Source: an uncultured Terriglobus sp.
GTDB taxonomy: Bacteria > Acidobacteriota > Terriglobia > Terriglobales > Acidobacteriaceae
Length of the DNA: 8,921 bases
Assembly: GCA_937871605.1 (NCBI GenBank)
Contig: CALMRM010000209.1
Span: 1 to 8,921, forward strand
Reading direction: 5' to 3'
Within the stretch, counting starts at the first letter, position 1; each line of letters begins with the position of its first letter. A program made the translations under genes and the position numbers. Positions 6,582 through 8,921 of the stretch are shown here, piece by piece. The notes beneath the pieces were generated by a model. It ran no database searches. It was not told where the DNA came from and was given only the letters and a program-made list of their open reading frames with translations.

Positions 6582-7148
6582 TTAGAACTCGATTCCGCGT
6601 TGCGCCAGAATGCCACGCGTGTAGGCATGCTTCACCTCACGCATCTCGGTCACGGTATCTGCCAGTTCTACCAGCAAGGGGTGCGCATTGCGGCCGGTCA
6701 GGATCACGTGCAGCAACGGGGGCCGGCTGCGCAGCGCGTCGGCCACCGCAGCCGGGTCCAGCATGCCATAGCCAACGGTGTAGTTGATCTCGTCCAGCAC
6801 CAGCATGTCCCATTCGCCGGACTGCATGGCGCGGACAGCCTCGGCCCATGCCTCATCTACCAAGCGCTGATCCTCCGGGTCGGTCTCAGCGCCGCCCACC
6901 TTCACAAAGCCGCGACCCATTTGCCGGATGCGAAGGTCACCCCCAAACAGCTCCGCCGCATGCAGTTCGCCATAGTCCCACGATCCCTTGAGAAATTGCA
7001 GCACCAGCACGCGCATGCCATTGCCAGCGGCACGCATCGCGGTCCCAAGAGCGGCGGTAGTCTTACCCTTACCGGCACCAGTGTTGATCAGCACCAGCCC
7101 CCGATTCTGCGCACTCCCAGTATCGGCTGTATTCGTCGTTGAACTCAT
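6582..7148 (-). CDS. cobO: Cob(I)alamin adenosyltransferase (CobO/BtuR/CobA type)
   Basis: This enzyme transfers the 5'-deoxyadenosyl group of ATP to the cobalt of cob(I)alamin or cobyrinic acid a,c-diamide, giving the adenosylated coenzyme form; it acts in both de novo synthesis and salvage. The 188-residue length matches the family. A P-loop of the type peculiar to this family, NTGAGKGKTT (22-31), is followed by VLVLQFLKG (47-55), a Walker-B-like MLVLDEINY (115-123), VILTGRNAH (148-156) and the closing AYTRGILAQRGIEF. I chose ATG 7148; the frame is open to 7271, but that extension would overlap rlmH and its sequence is unlike the family. rlmH lies 37 bases upstream on the same strand, so the two are probably co-transcribed. 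No other cobalamin gene is in the window, and no cobalamin riboswitch is visible upstream. Confidence 0.94.
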   Translation of the reverse strand: MSSTTNTADTGSAQNRGLVLINTGAGKGKTTAALGTAMRAAGNGMRVLVLQFLKGSWDYGELHAAELFGGDLRIRQMGRGFVKVGGAETDPEDQRLVDEAWAEAVRAMQSGEWDMLVLDEINYTVGYGMLDPAAVADALRSRPPLLHVILTGRNAHPLLVELADTVTEMREVKHAYTRGILAQRGIEF

Positions 7149-7185
7149 ACCACCAGCATTGCACCCCCCAGGCACAGCAGCGGCC

Positions 7186-7641
7186 TCAGTGCCCCAAATG
7201 GTACGGGTGTCCCTGGAGAATGGTGCTGGCCCGGTAGATCTGCTCCGCCAGCACCAGCGTGGCAAGCTCATGCGGCAGGGTCATGGGTCCAAGCGAGAAG
7301 CGCAGGTCCGCCGCAGCCCGTGCGGCCTGTGACCAGCCATCTGCCGACCCCACCGCCAGCAGCAGGCTGCGTACACCGCCATCACGTACCGTTCGCACCT
7401 GTTCGGCAAACGCTCTGGAAGAGAAATCGCGGCCCCCCAGATCGGCAATCCAGAAGGTAATTGCGCCTCCTTTTCGCTCGGCGGCTGCTGCTGTCAGCAG
7501 CGCGGACTCTGTGCGAAACGTCCGGTGTCCAGCAGTGAATCCCTGACGACAGCGCGCGAGATAGCTCTCTACCAGCCCCTGCATGAAAGGTGTCATGGCC
7601 CCGGTGGCGCGCACGGTCAACAGTGAAAGCTCAAGAGACAT
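7186..7641 (-). CDS. rlmH: 23S rRNA (pseudouridine1915-N3)-methyltransferase RlmH
   Basis: RlmH is a small SPOUT-class methyltransferase that uses S-adenosylmethionine to methylate N3 of pseudouridine 1915 in helix 69 of 23S rRNA on assembled 70S ribosomes. At 151 residues it is the usual size. The SAM-binding knot region is visible as LLLAVGSADGWS (93-104), matching the family's GGxxG loop although in the form VGSADG. The conserved C-terminal run RFSLGPMTLPHELATLVLAEQIYRA (114-138) and the ending HPYHLGH match closely. The start MSLELSLLTVRATG gives the normal N-terminal beta strand; there is no evident Shine-Dalgarno. It is the first gene of a probable rlmH-cobO unit. The rsfS/nadD genes that often neighbour rlmH are not in the window. 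Confidence 0.94.
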   Translation of the reverse strand: MSLELSLLTVRATGAMTPFMQGLVESYLARCRQGFTAGHRTFRTESALLTAAAAERKGGAITFWIADLGGRDFSSRAFAEQVRTVRDGGVRSLLLAVGSADGWSQAARAAADLRFSLGPMTLPHELATLVLAEQIYRASTILQGHPYHLGH

Positions 7642-7702
7642 GGTTACGATTCAACGAATGTTGCGTGAAAGAAGGAATAACAAATTTCGGGAGAGAAATG
7701 GG

Positions 7703-7714
7703 CATAGGCCTATG
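7703..7714. repeat. Perfect 12-bp palindrome CATAGGCCTATG, possible operator
   Basis: The twelve bases are exactly self-complementary and lie 62 bases upstream of the rlmH start and about 185 bases upstream of the receptor start. The position suits a dimeric repressor or activator site at the rlmH promoter. No second copy was noticed in the window, so the role is inference. Confidence 0.35.
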
Positions 7715-7885
7715 AAAAACGAGAATCCCGGACCCACTTTGCGCCGCCGCAGGCACTTTGGGCGCGTGGAGCGGCAATTCCAACGTCCGCATGGGTTTGG
7801 CCACTGTCGTGCATCTACCGCTGTACCACGCTTGTCCGCGCAGCACGCGCCCGGGCAGCTTTGCCGTTTATCCCCGTACCGCTTT

Positions 7886-7890
7886 GAGGA
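7886..7890 (+). promoter_or_regulatory. Ribosome-binding site of the TonB-dependent receptor gene
   Basis: GAGGA lies nine bases before ATG 7900. It is the clearest Shine-Dalgarno in the window and fixes the receptor start, which also gives a correct signal peptide. Confidence 0.7.
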
Positions 7891-7899
7891 AACAAATAG

Positions 7900-8921
7900 A
7901 TGAAAAAGAACCTGGTACGTCTTGCGCTAGCTGCGGTTACAGTGGCCGCACCGTCCGCACTACTTTCCCCGGCTGTCTTTGCGCAGGCTATCTCGGTCAA
8001 CGGCGGCTCCATCCAGGGTACGATCACAGACCCATCGGGCGCAGATGTCAGCGGCGCCGCGATCAGCATCACCAGTCCCGAAACAGGGTACAAGCGTGAC
8101 CTGACTGCCGACAAGAGCGGCTTCTATGCAGTAGGCCCGCTGAATCCCGGCAGCTATACGGTTACCATTACTTCGCCCGGGTTCCAGGTGCTCTCCGTAC
8201 AAACGGTTATCCGCACCGGCACCGCGACCCCGGGCAGCTTCAAGCTTAGTGTCGGTTCCTCGTCCACCGAGGTCAGCGTCCAGGCGGGAGCAGTGCAGGT
8301 CAATACAGAGCAGGGCGGCGTTTCTGATGTCATTACCAAGGAGCAGATCAACTCCTTGCCCATCAATGGTCGTAACTTCCTGGATGTGGCGCAAATCGAG
8401 CCCGGTGTAATCCTTCAGTCGGGCGAATCCTTTGACCCCACCAAGGCAGGCTACTCGGCCATTTCGGTGTCCGGCGTCTCGGGCCGCACCACCCGTATCC
8501 TTCTTGACGGGCAAGACATCACCGATGAAACGGTGGGCACAACCATCTTTAATGTCTCCCAGGGTGCCATCAACGAGTTCCAGTTGAACCGCTCCACGCA
8601 GGACGTAACCGGAGAGGTGACCTCGACGGGGCAGGTGCTGGTGTCTACCAATTCAGGCACCAACAAGGTCCACGGTCAGCTGTTTTACAACTTCCAGGAC
8701 TATCGTGCCCTGTTTGCTACGGGCGCAGCCTCCAACCCGCCCTTTCAGCGCAACCAATTTGGCGGCAGCATCGGCGGTCCGATCATCAAGGACAAGCTGT
8801 TTTTATTTGGCAATTCCGAGCGCATTAAGCAGGATTCGGCCACACAGTCCTCACTAGGTACACAGTTTGCCGCATTGCAGGCAGCCCACCCAACCTTGCC
8901 GACCCCGTTTCGCGATACCTA
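7900..8921 (+). CDS. TonB-dependent receptor with carboxypeptidase-regulatory-like domain (Oar-like), N-terminal part, cut by window edge
   Basis: An outer-membrane active transporter of the Oar-like type, abundant in Acidobacteria, which would import a large or scarce substrate using TonB-ExbBD energy. The visible 340 residues are open to the right edge. Residues 1-28 are a Sec signal peptide: basic MKKNLVR, a hydrophobic core and a likely cut after AVFA. Residues about 36-118 form a carboxypeptidase-regulatory-like beta-sandwich (GSIQGTITDPSGADVSGAAI, GFYAVGPLNPGSYTVTI). A TonB-box-like EVSVQAG (124-130) is followed by the plug domain: ITKEQINSLPINGRNFLDV (145-163), ILLDGQDITDE (200-210) and STNSGTNKVHGQLFYNF (249-265). 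FGGSIGGPIIKDKLFLFGNSE (287-307) begins the barrel and is highly typical of this acidobacterial family, whose members usually exceed 1000 residues. The substrate cannot be inferred; no sugar-hydrolase or regulator gene is in view. A clear ribosome-binding site precedes the start. Confidence 0.92.
   Translation, partial: MKKNLVRLALAAVTVAAPSALLSPAVFAQAISVNGGSIQGTITDPSGADVSGAAISITSPETGYKRDLTADKSGFYAVGPLNPGSYTVTITSPGFQVLSVQTVIRTGTATPGSFKLSVGSSSTEVSVQAGAVQVNTEQGGVSDVITKEQINSLPINGRNFLDVAQIEPGVILQSGESFDPTKAGYSAISVSGVSGRTTRILLDGQDITDETVGTTIFNVSQGAINEFQLNRSTQDVTGEVTSTGQVLVSTNSGTNKVHGQLFYNFQDYRALFATGAASNPPFQRNQFGGSIGGPIIKDKLFLFGNSERIKQDSATQSSLGTQFAALQAAHPTLPTPFRDT

Larger units (their letters stand above)
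7642..7899. other. Divergent intergenic region between rlmH and the TonB-dependent receptor gene
   Basis: These 258 bases carry the promoters of rlmH (minus) and the receptor gene (plus). The rlmH-proximal third is AT-richer than the rest, as expected for a promoter, and holds a perfect 12-bp palindrome (listed separately). Two near-copies of CACTTTGSGC lie about 15 bases apart around 7735-7765. I could not assign a convincing -35/-10 pair on either strand and see no RNA gene or small coding frame. Confidence 0.5.

Noticed and set aside
7149..7271. 41-residue N-terminal extension of CobO
   Set aside because: It overlaps the end of rlmH, is unlike CobO N-termini, and ATG 7148 gives the normal family length.
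7960..8514. 184-codon minus-strand open frame opposite the receptor gene
   Set aside because: It is a shadow of the TonB-dependent receptor, whose signal peptide, regulatory and plug domains are unambiguous.
1..8921. CRISPR arrays, tRNA/rRNA genes, insertion sequences or prophage borders
   Set aside because: No regularly spaced repeats, cloverleaf, transposase motifs or terminal inverted repeats were seen on either strand.

Overview
The window looks like chromosomal DNA of a GC-rich member of the Acidobacteria (Acidobacteriaceae, e.g. a Terriglobus, Granulicella or Edaphobacter relative). The strongest pointer is the right-edge gene: a large TonB-dependent receptor with an N-terminal carboxypeptidase-regulatory-like domain of the Oar-like type that is expanded in that group. 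The taxonomic call is inference; no rRNA or tRNA gene is present to confirm it.

Layout, left to right. (1) The first half of hemB (porphobilinogen synthase) lies on the minus strand and runs off the left edge. (2) Twenty bases upstream of it, on the same strand, is a gene for a PD-(D/E)XK nuclease-like protein with visibly lower GC than its neighbours. (3) Almost head-to-head with that gene is mutS2 on the plus strand, complete with ATPase, coiled-coil clamp and Smr domain. (4) mutS2 converges on a minus-strand DUF2235 alpha/beta hydrolase, with hairpin structures in the 95-base gap. (5) A 260-base divergent intergenic region with a 9-bp inverted repeat separates this hydrolase from a plus-strand PLP-dependent aminotransferase. 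(6) Overlapping the aminotransferase end is the start of a small zinc-ribbon frame that has no stop codon of its own. (7) On the minus strand rlmH and cobO form a probable two-gene operon. (8) After a 258-base divergent gap containing a perfect 12-bp palindrome, the Oar-like TonB-dependent receptor begins and runs off the right edge.

Most of the genes are housekeeping: tetrapyrrole synthesis (hemB), cobalamin activation (cobO), 23S rRNA modification (rlmH), DNA or ribosome maintenance (mutS2) and amino-acid metabolism. They do not form one pathway. hemB and cobO both touch tetrapyrrole metabolism, but they lie about 6 kb apart in different transcription units, so I do not read this as a functional cluster. 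The accessory-looking parts are the low-GC nuclease gene, the stand-alone DUF2235 hydrolase and the zinc-ribbon remnant. I found no multi-gene undescribed system; the items worth a second look are individual oddities listed as findings.
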